Source: JBEKTY01 sp049515555 (GTDB lineage Bacteria; Planctomycetota; Planctomycetia; Pirellulales; Thermoguttaceae). From it: a stretch of DNA of 64,000 nucleotides. How positions within the stretch are numbered: the first letter of the stretch is position 1; every line of letters starts with the position of its first letter. The notes under the pieces are model-generated. The model searched no databases and was not told the origin of the DNA. It was given only the letters and a program-made list of their open reading frames with translations. Both the position numbers and the translations under genes were made by a program. Location: positions 12,696 to 76,695 of the forward strand of contig JBEKTY010000013.1 in assembly GCA_049515555.1 (NCBI GenBank), read 5' to 3'. Below, one piece after another: positions 27,283 to 34,807 of this stretch.

Positions 27283-27600
27283 ATGTTTCTCCTCGACGAC
27301 ATCCTGCTGGCGCCGATCAAAGGCTTGGCAGCCGTCTGCCAACGAGTTCACCAGGCGGTGGAGGAGGACTTGGCCAATCAGGAAAAAGAAATCATGTCCG
27401 CCTTGGCCGAGCTGCACCAGCTTATGGACGCGGGCCGTCTCGGCGACGAGGACTTCAACACCCGCGAGTCCGATCTGCTGGACCGCCTGGATACATGCCG
27501 GGAGATTCAGGGTACGGACCGCGGCGCCGGCGGCCTTGCGCCGCTGCCTTCGGCCGGCACGGGCAGCCTGGCCGGGCCAGCCGGCGGAAACACAGGATAA
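27283..27600 (+). CDS. gvpG: Gas vesicle protein GvpG
   Basis: A 105-residue protein. The start MFLLDDILLAPIKGLAAVCQ and the helical EEDLANQEKEIMSALAELHQ LMDAGRLGDEDFNTRE match the GvpG family (short, hydrophobic first helix, then a GxixxeeFxxxExxLLxRL-like end: LGDEDFNTRESDLLDRL). GvpG is an accessory assembly protein. ATG 27283 is used; GTG 27277 is two codons upstream. No clear Shine-Dalgarno is visible because the repeat palindrome occupies the upstream position. The Gly/Ala/Pro-rich tail (~30 residues) is not part of the family. Confidence 0.88.
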   Translation: MFLLDDILLAPIKGLAAVCQRVHQAVEEDLANQEKEIMSALAELHQLMDAGRLGDEDFNTRESDLLDRLDTCREIQGTDRGAGGLAPLPSAGTGSLAGPAGGNTG

Positions 27601-27605
27601 CCAAC

Positions 27606-27839
27606 ATGCACAATGAACCCGCCCTCAGCCAGCACACCGACAACACCGTCCTGGAATTGCTCGACCGCGTTCTCAACACGGGGGTCGTGCTGGTGGGCGA
27701 CGTGACGATCACCGTGGCCGACATCGAGCTGGCCTACCTCCGCTTGCAGTTGCTCCTGAGCTCGGCGGAGACCGCTCGGCAGGCGGGCTGGCTGGCGACA
27801 AGGCCGCATTGGGACCGAAGGCGAACGCAGCCGGCTTAG
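27606..27839 (+). CDS. GvpA/J/M-type gas vesicle protein
   Basis: A 77-residue paralogue of the GvpA core: NTVLELLDRVLNTGVVLVGD followed by VTITVADIELAYLRLQLLLS. The family core is present, but VTITVADIEL and the basic C-terminus (ATRPHWDRRRTQPA) separate it from the shell protein, so it is better placed with GvpJ/GvpM-type nucleation or tip proteins. ATG 27606 lies 6 bases after the gvpG stop. The exact subtype (J, M or S) needs a tree. Confidence 0.88.
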   Translation: MHNEPALSQHTDNTVLELLDRVLNTGVVLVGDVTITVADIELAYLRLQLLLSSAETARQAGWLATRPHWDRRRTQPA

Positions 27840-27894
27840 CGGCCGTTAGAACTGATCGCTCCGCTGGCTCGAAAAGCGGGAGAGCGACCCGGGA

Positions 27895-28335
27895 GTGAGG
27901 GAATTGAACAGACGATTCGACCTTCCCCGCGCAGAATGGCACGGCGCAAATTGCAGCGCGGCGCGTGGCTCGGCGGCTTCCGCGTCCGGCGCTTCGTTCT
28001 GGGCCTGCCCGCCGGCCGACGCGCCCCGGCCGGCGCCCCAGCCGCCGCAGGCCGCAGCCGTCGCCAGCCTGCCGGCCGCCGTCCGCCTCGACCCCAACAA
28101 CGTCCGAAACGGACTGATGCAACTGGTGCTGACGCTGGTCGAGCTGCTCCGCGAGCTGCTGGAGCGCCAAGCCATCAGACGCATCGAAGGCGGCTCGCTG
28201 ACGCCGGACGAGATCGAGCGGCTGGGCCTGACCTTCCTCCGGCTGTCGGAAGAAATGACCCGCTTGAAACGCCAGTTCGACCTGACCGACGACGACCTGA
28301 ACTTGGACTTGGGGCCGCTCGGCACGCTGCGCTGA
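27895..28335 (+). CDS. gvpK: Gas vesicle protein GvpK
   Basis: A 146-residue protein with a GTG start. Residues ~64-140 are the GvpK domain: RLDPNNVRNGLMQLVLTLVE LLRELLERQAIRRIEGGSLT, then PDEIERLGLTFLRLSEEMTR. The NVxxGLxQLVLTLVELLRxLlExQA(I/V)RR core is diagnostic. The first ~60 residues are a Ser/Ala/Pro-rich region of low conservation and may indicate that the real start is further in. GvpK is an essential accessory protein in many clusters. It follows the GvpA/J gene by 55 bases and precedes the 45-base tandem repeats. Confidence 0.92.
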   Translation: MRELNRRFDLPRAEWHGANCSAARGSAASASGASFWACPPADAPRPAPQPPQAAAVASLPAAVRLDPNNVRNGLMQLVLTLVELLRELLERQAIRRIEGGSLTPDEIERLGLTFLRLSEEMTRLKRQFDLTDDDLNLDLGPLGTLR

Positions 28336-28339
28336 AACT

Positions 28340-28463
28340 GTGCTACCGATTTGTCTCGGCTCGAAACCAAAACCGTTGAAACTGTCCTGACCGATCTATC
28401 TCGGCTCGAAACCAAAACCGTTGAAACTGTCCTGGCCGATCTATCTCGGCTCGAAACAAAGAC
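28340..28463 (+). repeat. 45-bp tandem repeats between gvpK and the GvpJ-type gene
   Basis: A 45-base unit containing CTCGGCTCGAAACCAAAACC and GTTGAAACTGTC occurs about 2.7 times and ends directly before ATG 28465. The repeat length is divisible by three and is open in the frame of the following gene from TTG 28351 (unit DLSRLETKTVETVLA), so it could extend that protein or be its untranslated leader. Confidence 0.88.
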
Positions 28464-28464
28464 C

Positions 28465-28854
28465 ATGGCCCACGCACAACTGATTCCCACCGCCTGCCAT
28501 TCCGAGGGTCTCGCCGATATCCTCGAGCGCGTGCTGGACAAGGGCCTGGTCATTGCCGGCGACATCAAGATCAAACTGTGCGACATTGAGCTATTGACCA
28601 TTCAGATTCGTCTGCTGGTGGCTTCGGTAGACAAGGCCCGCGAGATGGGGCTCACCTGGTGGTGGCAGCCGGAGCAGGCGGCCGTGCCGCAGGCGATGGG
28701 CTGCCCGGCGGCGCTGCCCGTTCCGCCGCCGCACGGCCCTTGCCAGCACTATTTGCAATTCCGGCAGTTTGCCGCACAGAACTGCCCACAGCCGCCGGCC
28801 CCCGGTGTGCAGGAATCCCCTTTACCCCCGGAAAACGAAAGGACCCACAGATGA
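28465..28854 (+). CDS. gvpJ: GvpJ-type gas vesicle protein with C-terminal extension
   Basis: A 129-residue protein. Residues 13-66 are a GvpA/J core: GLADILERVLDKGLVIAGDI followed by KIKLCDIELLTIQIRLLVAS. The remaining ~60 residues are a Pro/Gln/Cys-rich tail, with aromatic WWW after the core, which is unusual for GvpA and found in some GvpJ/S types. The start is uncertain: ATG 28465 gives the conserved start (MAHAQLIPTACHSEG), but the frame is open back to TTG 28351 through the tandem repeats. No good ribosome site precedes either. It overlaps the Hsp20 gene by four bases. Confidence 0.85.
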   Translation: MAHAQLIPTACHSEGLADILERVLDKGLVIAGDIKIKLCDIELLTIQIRLLVASVDKAREMGLTWWWQPEQAAVPQAMGCPAALPVPPPHGPCQHYLQFRQFAAQNCPQPPAPGVQESPLPPENERTHR

Positions 28855-29417
28855 CCAAGACACCCAAAGGGCCGGCCGAGCGCCGGCCGCGTGGCAACTC
28901 CGAGCGTGACGACGGCACGGCCGACCTCGGCTTCAGCTTCGGCGGCTTTCTCGGAAAGCTGGGAGGCGTAATGGAGAAACTCTCCGAGCTGGCCGAGAGC
29001 GGGCAATCCCTCTCCAAGAGCGGCGAGCTCGGCGGTCTGGACCCGCAGGGCAAACTCCGCGGCGTGTACGGCTTCTCGATCAAGACGGCCCTGGGCAGCC
29101 GGGGCGAGCGGGAAGTCAAGATCGAGCCCTTCGGCAACCTCCACCGGCAGTCGTCCGGCCAGACCGTGGTCGAAGACGTCCGCGAGCCGCTGGTCGACGT
29201 GTACGAAGAAGACGATCACGTCCTGGTGCTGGCCGAGATTCCCGGCGTCAGCAAGAAGGACGTGCAATTGGAGCTCGCCGAAGGCCGCTTGACGATTTGC
29301 GCACAGCGGGGCGAAAAACGATATCGCAAGGAAGTCGATCTGCCCGGCAATTTCTCCCCCGACAAGATGCACTCGGAGTGCACCAACGGAATCTTGAAGA
29401 TTCGGCTGGAACGTTAA
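28851..29417 (+). CDS. gvpH: Hsp20-type small heat shock protein (GvpH-like)
   Basis: A 188-residue protein with an alpha-crystallin domain at ~105-188: REPLVDVYEEDDHVLVLAEI, then PGVSKKDVQLELAEGRLTI, and ending HSECTNGILKIRLER, which gives the A-x-x-x-n-GvL motif as NGILKI. The N-terminal 100 residues are Gly-rich (LGFSFGGFLGKLGGVMEKLS) and match the GvpH-type N-terminal extension in archaeal gas vesicle clusters. Small heat shock proteins bind unfolded proteins; in gas vesicle clusters they probably act as assembly chaperones. ATG 28851 overlaps the preceding stop (ATGA), so it is in the same operon. Confidence 0.88.
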   Translation: MTKTPKGPAERRPRGNSERDDGTADLGFSFGGFLGKLGGVMEKLSELAESGQSLSKSGELGGLDPQGKLRGVYGFSIKTALGSRGEREVKIEPFGNLHRQSSGQTVVEDVREPLVDVYEEDDHVLVLAEIPGVSKKDVQLELAEGRLTICAQRGEKRYRKEVDLPGNFSPDKMHSECTNGILKIRLER

Positions 29418-29425
29418 GGGGAATT

Positions 29426-29480
29426 GTATCCGGCACACTCCGTGTGCCGATGGCTGCGGCACACGGAGTGTGCCGGATAC
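29426..29480. repeat. GTATCCGGCACACTCCGTGTGCCG palindromic element before the CDC48-like gene
   Basis: Arms at 29426-29449 and 29457-29480 are perfectly complementary over 24 bases (start GTATCCGGCACACTCCGTGT) with a 7-base loop. It is open in the frame of the downstream ATPase, so that gene could be read from 29424 (MYPAHSVCR...), though better starts follow it. Sister copies are at 33655-33711 and 45414-45472. Confidence 0.92.
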
Positions 29481-29573
29481 ATTGCGACCAGGAAGGCACG
29501 AATGTCAGGAGCACCGCATCGCCAGGACGGCACGACCGCGACGGATCTCGATCCTCGCGAAAGGCTGGACGAC

Positions 29574-31718
29574 ATGGCGAAAGCACGTAAACCCGCCGAC
29601 CACATTACCCTGCGGGTCAGCGAGTCGAGCGGCAAGGACGTGGGCCGGGGCATTGCCCGCATCGACCCCGCCGACATGCAACGCCTGGGCGTGGACGTGG
29701 GCGACATGATCGAGGTCGAGGGCAAGCGGCGAACCGTGTGCCGGGTCCTGCCCACCTTCAAAGAGCACCGCGGCAAAGAGCACTTGCAGATCGACGGCGT
29801 GGTGCGGGAGAACGTCCGCCTGGGGCTGGGCGAGCCGGCCGTGCTCCGCCCCACGGCCGCCAAGCCGGCCGAAGAGCTGCTGCTGGTCGCCCAGGGCGGC
29901 ATCCCCTCCGGCCGCGACCTGAAGTACATCGGCGGCCTGTTGGACGGCCTGCCCGTCGTCGCCGGCGATCGCGTGCGGGTAACGCTGTTCGGCAACCGGC
30001 GGGCCGACTTCCTGGTGAAGTCCACGCGGCCGGCCGGGCCGGTGGCCATCGGCGCCGAGACGCGGCTCAGCGTGCAGCCCGGCGAGGGCCCGCCAGCCGC
30101 CGCCGTCGCCGCCCCGCTCTCCTACGAAGACATCGGCGGCCTGAAGCGGCAGTTGGATCGGGTCCGCGAGATCGTCGAGCTGCCGCTGAAGTATCCCGAG
30201 CTCTTCGAGCGCCTGGGGATCGACGCGCCCAAGGGGGTGCTGCTGTATGGCCCGCCCGGCTGCGGCAAGACCCTGCTGGCCCGGGCCGTGGCCCATGAAA
30301 CCGAGGCCAATTTCTTCTCGATCAACGGGCCGGAGATCGTACACAAGTTCTACGGCGAGAGCGAGGCCCACCTTCGCAAGCTGTTCGAGGAGGCGGCCCG
30401 CCAGGCCCCCGCCATCATCTTCCTGGACGAGATCGACGCCATCGCCCCGCGGCGGGAGCGCGTCGTGGGCGACGTCGAGAAACGCGTCGTGGCCCAACTG
30501 CTGGCCCTCATGGACGGCCTCTCGCAGCGGCAGCACGTGATCGTGCTGGCGGCCACCAACCTGCCCAACGCCCTGGACCCCGCCCTGCGCCGCCCCGGCC
30601 GCTTCGATCGCGAAATCTCGATCCCCATTCCCGACCAGCGTGGGCGGCTGGAGATCCTCGAGATTCATAGCCGCGGCATGCCCTTGGCCGAGGGCGTCGA
30701 TCTGGCGCACGTGGCGGCCATCACGCACGGCTTCGTGGGCGCCGACCTGGAGGCCCTCTGCCGCGAGGGGGGCATGATCGCCTTGCGAAGGCTGCTGCCC
30801 GAAATCGACTTCTCGCAGTCGCACGTGCCCGACGAGATCCTGGCCCGCCTCCAGGTCCGCCCGGCCGACTTCCAGGAGGCCCTCCGCGACGTCGAGCCCT
30901 CGGCGGTCCGCGAGGTGTTCGTGGAAGTGCCCAACGTCACGTGGGACGACGTGGGCGGGCTGGACGAGATCAAACAACGTCTGCGCGAGGCCGTGCAGTG
31001 GCCCCTGACGTATCCCGAGTTGTTCGAGTCGATGCGGCTGGCGCCGCCCAAGGGGGCCCTGGTTTCCGGCCCGCCCGGCTGCGGCAAGACCCTGCTGGCC
31101 AAGGCCCTGGCCACCGAGGCCGGCGTGAACTTCGTCTCGGTCAAAGGGCCCGAGCTGCTGTCGATGTACGTGGGCGAGTCGGAGCGCGGGCTGCGCGACG
31201 TGTTCCGCAAGGCGCGGCAGGCCGCGCCCTGCATCATCTTTTTCGACGAGATCGACGCCCTGGCCCCCGCCCGCTCGCACGGCAGCCACGACTCCGGCGT
31301 GGGCGCCCACGTGCTCAGCCAGCTCCTGACCGAGCTGGACGGCATCGAGGAGCTGAAGGGCGTGTTCGTGCTGGCGGCCACCAATCGCCCCGACCTGCTC
31401 GACCCCGCCCTGTTGCGGCCGGGCCGCTTCGACATCCGCATCGAGATCCCGCGGCCGGACTGCGCGGCGCGGGAGAAGATATTCCAAATCTACCTCCGCA
31501 ACCGGCCGGTCGAGCCCGGGCCGACCGCCGCCCGGCTGGCCGGCCAGACCGAAGGCTTTAGCGGCGCGGAGATCGAAGCCGTCTGCCGCCGTGCGGCGAT
31601 GGCCGCCTTGGCCGAGCAAATTGCCAACCCGCCGCCGGTAGCCGGCAAGCTGCGAATCCGCCGCGCTGCCCTCCAGGCGGCCATCGAGGAGATTCGGGCC
31701 CAAGCACACCCAAAATGA
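29574..31718 (+). CDS. CDC48/VCP-type double AAA+ ATPase
   Basis: A 714-residue CDC48-family ATPase. The N-domain (ITLRVSESSGKDVGRGIARI) is followed by two AAA modules. Walker A1 GPPGCGKTLLARAVAHET is near residue 226, and A2 GPPGCGKTLLAKALATEA is near residue 499; Walker B motifs are IIFLDEIDAIAP and IIFFDEIDALAP, both intact. SRH arginines are present (ALRRPGRFDREI and LLRPGRFDIRI). Homology favours ATG 29574; ATG 29502 with a GGAAGG site is an alternative. Such ATPases unfold or extract proteins. Linkage to Hsp20 and gvpF/L suggests a role in gas vesicle assembly or turnover; similar AAA genes lie in some bacterial gvp clusters. Confidence 0.93.
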   Translation: MAKARKPADHITLRVSESSGKDVGRGIARIDPADMQRLGVDVGDMIEVEGKRRTVCRVLPTFKEHRGKEHLQIDGVVRENVRLGLGEPAVLRPTAAKPAEELLLVAQGGIPSGRDLKYIGGLLDGLPVVAGDRVRVTLFGNRRADFLVKSTRPAGPVAIGAETRLSVQPGEGPPAAAVAAPLSYEDIGGLKRQLDRVREIVELPLKYPELFERLGIDAPKGVLLYGPPGCGKTLLARAVAHETEANFFSINGPEIVHKFYGESEAHLRKLFEEAARQAPAIIFLDEIDAIAPRRERVVGDVEKRVVAQLLALMDGLSQRQHVIVLAATNLPNALDPALRRPGRFDREISIPIPDQRGRLEILEIHSRGMPLAEGVDLAHVAAITHGFVGADLEALCREGGMIALRRLLPEIDFSQSHVPDEILARLQVRPADFQEALRDVEPSAVREVFVEVPNVTWDDVGGLDEIKQRLREAVQWPLTYPELFESMRLAPPKGALVSGPPGCGKTLLAKALATEAGVNFVSVKGPELLSMYVGESERGLRDVFRKARQAAPCIIFFDEIDALAPARSHGSHDSGVGAHVLSQLLTELDGIEELKGVFVLAATNRPDLLDPALLRPGRFDIRIEIPRPDCAAREKIFQIYLRNRPVEPGPTAARLAGQTEGFSGAEIEAVCRRAAMAALAEQIANPPPVAGKLRIRRAALQAAIEEIRAQAHPK

Positions 31719-31725
31719 AAGGTTT

Positions 31726-31798
31726 TCAGTTTTCAGTGTTCAGTGTTCAGCCGGCACACTGAACACTGAAAACTGAACACTGAACACTGAACACTTAA
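31726..31798. repeat. TCAGTGTTCAGTGTTCAG / CTGAACACTGAACACTGA inverted tract
   Basis: TTTTCAGTGTTCAGTGTTCA on one side and CACTGAAAACTGAACACTG on the other form a long hairpin between the CDC48-like gene and the second gvpF/L gene. Related tracts: 4190-4711 and 60084-60118. It replaces any recognisable ribosome site for the next gene. Confidence 0.75.
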
Positions 31799-31814
31799 AA
31801 CTGCCCCTACCGCC

Positions 31815-32846
31815 ATGGATGAGCCTTATTATCTGTATGCACTGACGTGGGCCAACTGCCTGCTGCACGACTTCGGCCCGGAAGTCGATCCGCGCTATCC
31901 CGTCGTGCTCGTCCGCTATGGACGGCTGGCCGCCGTGGCCAGCCGCGTGGGCCTGGACCAGTTCGACCTGGCAGGGCTGCAGCAAGAGACCCTGGACATG
32001 GCCTGGTTAAGCAAGGTGGCCCTCCGCCATCACGGGATCATCAATGCCCTGGCGCAGCAGGGGCCCGTCTTACCGATGCGGCTGGGCACGCTGTTCGCCT
32101 CCCGGAAGTCGCTGCTGGCCAAGCTCACGCCCTTCGAGGCCGACGCGGCTCGGTTCCTCACCCAACTTACAGACCGGCAGGAATGGGCCGTTAAGATCTA
32201 CGCCGATCACGAAAATGGGACAGTCCCCCTTCCAAGTGCGTCAACCGGCCTCCGGGCCGACGCGGCCCACGGCGGCCTGGGCACCAGCTACCTCGCCGCC
32301 CAAGGGCGGCAAGCCCAAAGGCGGCGGCGGCGGGAAGCCCTGGTCGGGCAAGCGGCCGCCACGGTCGAGGCCCGCTTGACCGGCATCGCCGAGGCCTGCC
32401 GGCGGCTCCGCCCGCTGGCACAGACCTTTACCAACCGCCCGGAGACGATGGTTTGGAACGCCGCCTTTCTGCTGGCCCGCTCGGCCGCGGGCTCGTTTTG
32501 CGCCGCCTGCGCGCAACTCCGCGGCCAGTTCGCCCCCGAGGGCCTTTCGGTCGAGACGACCGGTCCGTGGCCCGCTTACCACTTCTGCCCTTCCTTCGAG
32601 TCCGTGACGGGCGATGCGCCGAGTGCCACTGCTGGCTTGTCCAGCAGTGCCGACGTCCCGCCGGGTGCCACTGCTGGCTTGTCCAGCAGTGCCGACCTCC
32701 CGCCGCCCGCTGCACTGCTGGGCAAGCCAGCAGTGGTACCCTACGCAACCATGCCGGGACAAGAACCCCAACGCACTGTTCGTCAACCCAGCCGTTGGTC
32801 CCCGGCGACCCACAGCGAGAATTCCTCATGCCCTGGCGGATCGTAG
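31815..32846 (+). CDS. GvpF/GvpL paralogue (copy 2) with repeat-encoded insert and tail
   Basis: A 343-residue GvpF/L protein. The start MDEPYYLYALTWANCLLHDF and the QQGPVLPMRLGTLFASRKSL motif are typical. The expected end GPWPAYHFCP is at about residue 260, but the frame runs on for ~80 more residues made of palindromic repeats (two GATAGLSSSAD-like units, then LLGKPAVVPYATMPGQEP). An internal insert near residue 135 (ENGTVPLPSAS) comes from a half-copy of the GGGACAGTCCC element. It overlaps the next gvpF/L gene by 19 bases, so the tail has grown over a neighbour's start. Confidence 0.85.
   Translation: MDEPYYLYALTWANCLLHDFGPEVDPRYPVVLVRYGRLAAVASRVGLDQFDLAGLQQETLDMAWLSKVALRHHGIINALAQQGPVLPMRLGTLFASRKSLLAKLTPFEADAARFLTQLTDRQEWAVKIYADHENGTVPLPSASTGLRADAAHGGLGTSYLAAQGRQAQRRRRREALVGQAAATVEARLTGIAEACRRLRPLAQTFTNRPETMVWNAAFLLARSAAGSFCAACAQLRGQFAPEGLSVETTGPWPAYHFCPSFESVTGDAPSATAGLSSSADVPPGATAGLSSSADLPPPAALLGKPAVVPYATMPGQEPQRTVRQPSRWSPATHSENSSCPGGS
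32211..32235 (+). repeat. Half GGGACAGTCCC element inside a gvpF/L gene
   Basis: GAAAATGGGACAGTCCCCCT lies within the reading frame and adds the residues ENGTVPL with no frame change. Only one arm of the family (27223-27268) is present, so it is a remnant. Confidence 0.7.
32622..32740. repeat. Tandem CTGCTGGCTTGTCCAGCAG palindromes at the end of a gvpF/L frame
   Basis: Two consecutive left arms (GTGCCACTGCTGGCTTGTCC at 32623 and again at 32665), separated by 42 bases and followed by one diverged right arm (TGCACTGCTGGGCAAGCCAG then CAGTGGTACCC). All are read in frame by the upstream gvpF/L gene. Confidence 0.88.
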
Positions 32847-33649
32847 GCATTTCCCGCCGCGAAGCGATCGCCAGCCTGCCGCAGGGCGTCGCGGTCCGCT
32901 GGATCGAGGATGCCCGGCTGGCGGCCGGCGTCTGGCCCGCGCAGGACGACGGACGACGGACGACGGACGACGGACACGACAATTCATCCCCCGCCCGGGA
33001 CGCCTGCCTCACCGCAATCGGCCGAACCGGTCCCCAAGACCCAAGACCAAAGACCCAATCCCCAATCCCTAATCCCCCCATCGCGGCCGTGGGCTTCGGG
33101 CCGCTCGACCAGGCCCGTATGCTGGCCGCCATCCACCGGCATATCGGCATCCTGCCCGTCCGCTATGGCACGGTGCTGCCCGATGACGACACGGTGCGGC
33201 AGTTTCTCACCAGCCGCGGCGCGGAGCTACTGGCCGATCTGGACCGCGTCGAGGCGTGCGGCGAGATCGGTCTGCGGATCGAGCTGGCCCCCGCGCTTGG
33301 AAAAGGGGTCAGAACTATTTTCAATCGCGGCTCCGATCACTTCTCGCCACCGAATAATAGTTCTGACCCCTTTTCCTACCTGGCCGGCCGGGCGGCACTC
33401 TACCTTCGCCACGACCGGCTGCACGACAAGGCCCAGTTTGTCGAGCAGGCCTGTACGACGGCTCTGGGCGGGCTGGCCCGGCACTGGCGACGCCTGAAGC
33501 CTGAGCCGCTGGGCATTGTGCGGCTGTCATTCCTGGTCGAGCGCCAGCGCTGGGATGCCTTCACGCGGCGTCTGGAGGCCCTCAAATCGCGGAAGCTCTT
33601 CGATCGCTGCACGCTGTTGGGCCCCTGGCCGCCCTATGGCTTCGTGTAG
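32828..33649 (+). CDS. GvpF/GvpL paralogue (copy 3) with three repeat-derived inserts
   Basis: A 273-residue protein. ATG 32828 is chosen for MPWRIVGISRREAIASLPQG; the frame is open further upstream only because of repeats. The family motifs are GILPVRYGTVLPDDDTVRQF and the terminal GPWPPYGFV. Three inserts interrupt it: a CGACGGACGACGG tract (DDGRRTTDDG) near residue 40, a CCAATCCCCAATCCC tract (PKTQSPIPNPP) near residue 75, and a perfect palindrome near residues 159-183 (KGVRTIFNRG...SDPFSY). All preserve the frame, so the protein is probably still made; its activity is unknown. Confidence 0.88.
   Translation: MPWRIVGISRREAIASLPQGVAVRWIEDARLAAGVWPAQDDGRRTTDDGHDNSSPARDACLTAIGRTGPQDPRPKTQSPIPNPPIAAVGFGPLDQARMLAAIHRHIGILPVRYGTVLPDDDTVRQFLTSRGAELLADLDRVEACGEIGLRIELAPALGKGVRTIFNRGSDHFSPPNNSSDPFSYLAGRAALYLRHDRLHDKAQFVEQACTTALGGLARHWRRLKPEPLGIVRLSFLVERQRWDAFTRRLEALKSRKLFDRCTLLGPWPPYGFV
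32940..33080 (+). repeat. CGACGGACGACGGACGACGG and CCAATCCCCAATCCCTAATC tracts inside a gvpF/L gene
   Basis: The first tract (about 32943-32982) and the second (about 33031-33080) are separated by ~50 bases of apparently ordinary sequence and are both open in the reading frame. The first family recurs at 55270-55300 and 63085-63205; the second at 272-300, 14050-14075, 57170-57215 and 59070-59105. Confidence 0.8.
33300..33375. repeat. Perfect 20-bp inverted repeat (AAAAGGGGTCAGAACTATT) inside a gvpF/L gene
   Basis: Arms at 33300-33319 and 33356-33375 are exact reverse complements with a 36-base loop, all within an open reading frame that continues on both sides. The element encodes ~25 extra residues. 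The half-copy AAAAGGGGTCGGATCATTCC at 20958 appears to be a diverged relative. Confidence 0.9.
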
Positions 33650-33654
33650 CAGAA

Positions 33655-33711
33655 TGTATCCGGCACACTCCGTGTGCCGATTCCAAGACGGCACACGGAG
33701 TGTACCGGATA
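33655..33711. repeat. GTATCCGGCACACTCCGTGTGCCG palindromic element
   Basis: Begins five bases after the gvpF/L stop. Arms GTATCCGGCACACTCCGTGT... and ...GGCACACGGAGTGTACCGGATAC, with one mismatch. Together with 33778-33843 it fills most of the gap to the next gene. Confidence 0.88.
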
Positions 33712-33777
33712 CATTGAGATGCGGCCGCCGGGCAAACTCTTCACGCCCGCCCGTTGCGGGAGTATAATCCTGGTCCT

Positions 33778-33843
33778 GGGTGCCACTGCTGGCTTGTCCA
33801 GCAGTGTTGGACGCACTGCTGGACAAGCCAGCAGTGGCACCCG
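33778..33843. repeat. GCCACTGCTGGCTTGTCCAGCAGTG palindromic element
   Basis: A clean copy with arms GGGTGCCACTGCTGGCTTGT and ACAAGCCAGCAGTGGCACCC around a short loop, 18 bases before the start codon of the zinc-ribbon gene, so it would be in its 5' leader. Confidence 0.9.
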
Positions 33844-33860
33844 ACGCTACGGTGAGCTGA

Positions 33861-34802
33861 ATGTGGTCTTGTCCGAACTGCGGCAAGCGCGTCGATGATG
33901 ACTGGCAGGCCTGCTGGAACTGCGGGACGGCTCAGGATGGAACTCCCTCGCCCGGTTTCCAAGCCGAGCCCGGCGACCCGAACGTGCCCGGCGCGGGACC
34001 CGAGCCCCGGCCGGCCGGGCAGCCCGCCGCGGACCCTGACGCGGCTCGGGCCGCTGCGAGCGGCCAGCGGATTGTGGAATTGTGCTCCACCGCTAATGCC
34101 ATCGAGGCGCACGCCCTGTGCGGCGTGTTGGAGCGGGCAGGCATCGCGTGCCGCGTCGAAGGCGAGTTTCTGCAAGGCGCGGCGGGCGGGTTGCCGCTAG
34201 GCGAATCGACCGCGCCGCGAATCTGGGTTTGCGAGCCGGACGCGGCCAAGGCCCGAGAGATCGTGAAGGAGTGGGAAAGCCAGCGGGACCGCGAATTGTT
34301 CGCGCCGGCCGAGGGCGACGAGCAGGCCGAGACCGAAGCGGTGCCGGAAGAGGAAAGCGGCCCGCTGCCCTCCGACGTGCGCTTCCGCTGGCTGAGCCAG
34401 GGTTTCGTGATCGCGGGCGTGGCTTGCATGTTGTACGGCGCCGCTTGGGCCTGGCGCACCTGGGAGACGATCCGCCGCTACCCGGCAACCACCGAAGCTG
34501 TGCCCGTGGATTACAAAGAAGCCTTTACCAGCCACCTGTCCGCGCCGCCTGAGATCCCGTTTACAAGGAGGCAGACCACCTTTTCCATTCTTTACGGTGT
34601 ACGACTTGCGTACATCGTCGACGGCAAGACCTACTACTCGGTGCTAGATTGCGAGAAGGTTCCCAGCCGGGTGCCGATCCACTACGATCCGCATCATCCC
34701 GAAAGCCACATTGCGGGATCGTTGACGCCGCCCTGGATGATCCTGGCGCTGGCGCTGGGAATAGGCGCGTTCCTGTCGTTTGTCGGATACCAGTTTCGGT
34801 AG
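33861..34802 (+). CDS. Zinc-ribbon, DUF2007-like and DUF3592-like membrane protein
   Basis: A 313-residue protein. Residues 1-25 are a zinc ribbon (CPNCGKRVDDDWQACWNCG). Residues ~72-135 are a DUF2007-type domain (IVELCSTANAIEAHALCGVL...RIWVCEPDAAKAREIVKEWE), a ferredoxin-like fold seen with zinc ribbons. Transmembrane helices follow at ~175-195 (LSQGFVIAGVACMLYGAAWAW) and at the C-terminus (WMILALALGIGAFLSFVGYQ), enclosing a soluble DUF3592-like part (YPATTEAVPVDYKEAF...VPIHYDPHHPES). Function is unknown. Position after the gvpF/L genes may be coincidental. The opposite-strand remnant of a transporter lies directly downstream. Confidence 0.8.
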   Translation: MWSCPNCGKRVDDDWQACWNCGTAQDGTPSPGFQAEPGDPNVPGAGPEPRPAGQPAADPDAARAAASGQRIVELCSTANAIEAHALCGVLERAGIACRVEGEFLQGAAGGLPLGESTAPRIWVCEPDAAKAREIVKEWESQRDRELFAPAEGDEQAETEAVPEEESGPLPSDVRFRWLSQGFVIAGVACMLYGAAWAWRTWETIRRYPATTEAVPVDYKEAFTSHLSAPPEIPFTRRQTTFSILYGVRLAYIVDGKTYYSVLDCEKVPSRVPIHYDPHHPESHIAGSLTPPWMILALALGIGAFLSFVGYQFR

Positions 34803-34807
34803 CCGGG

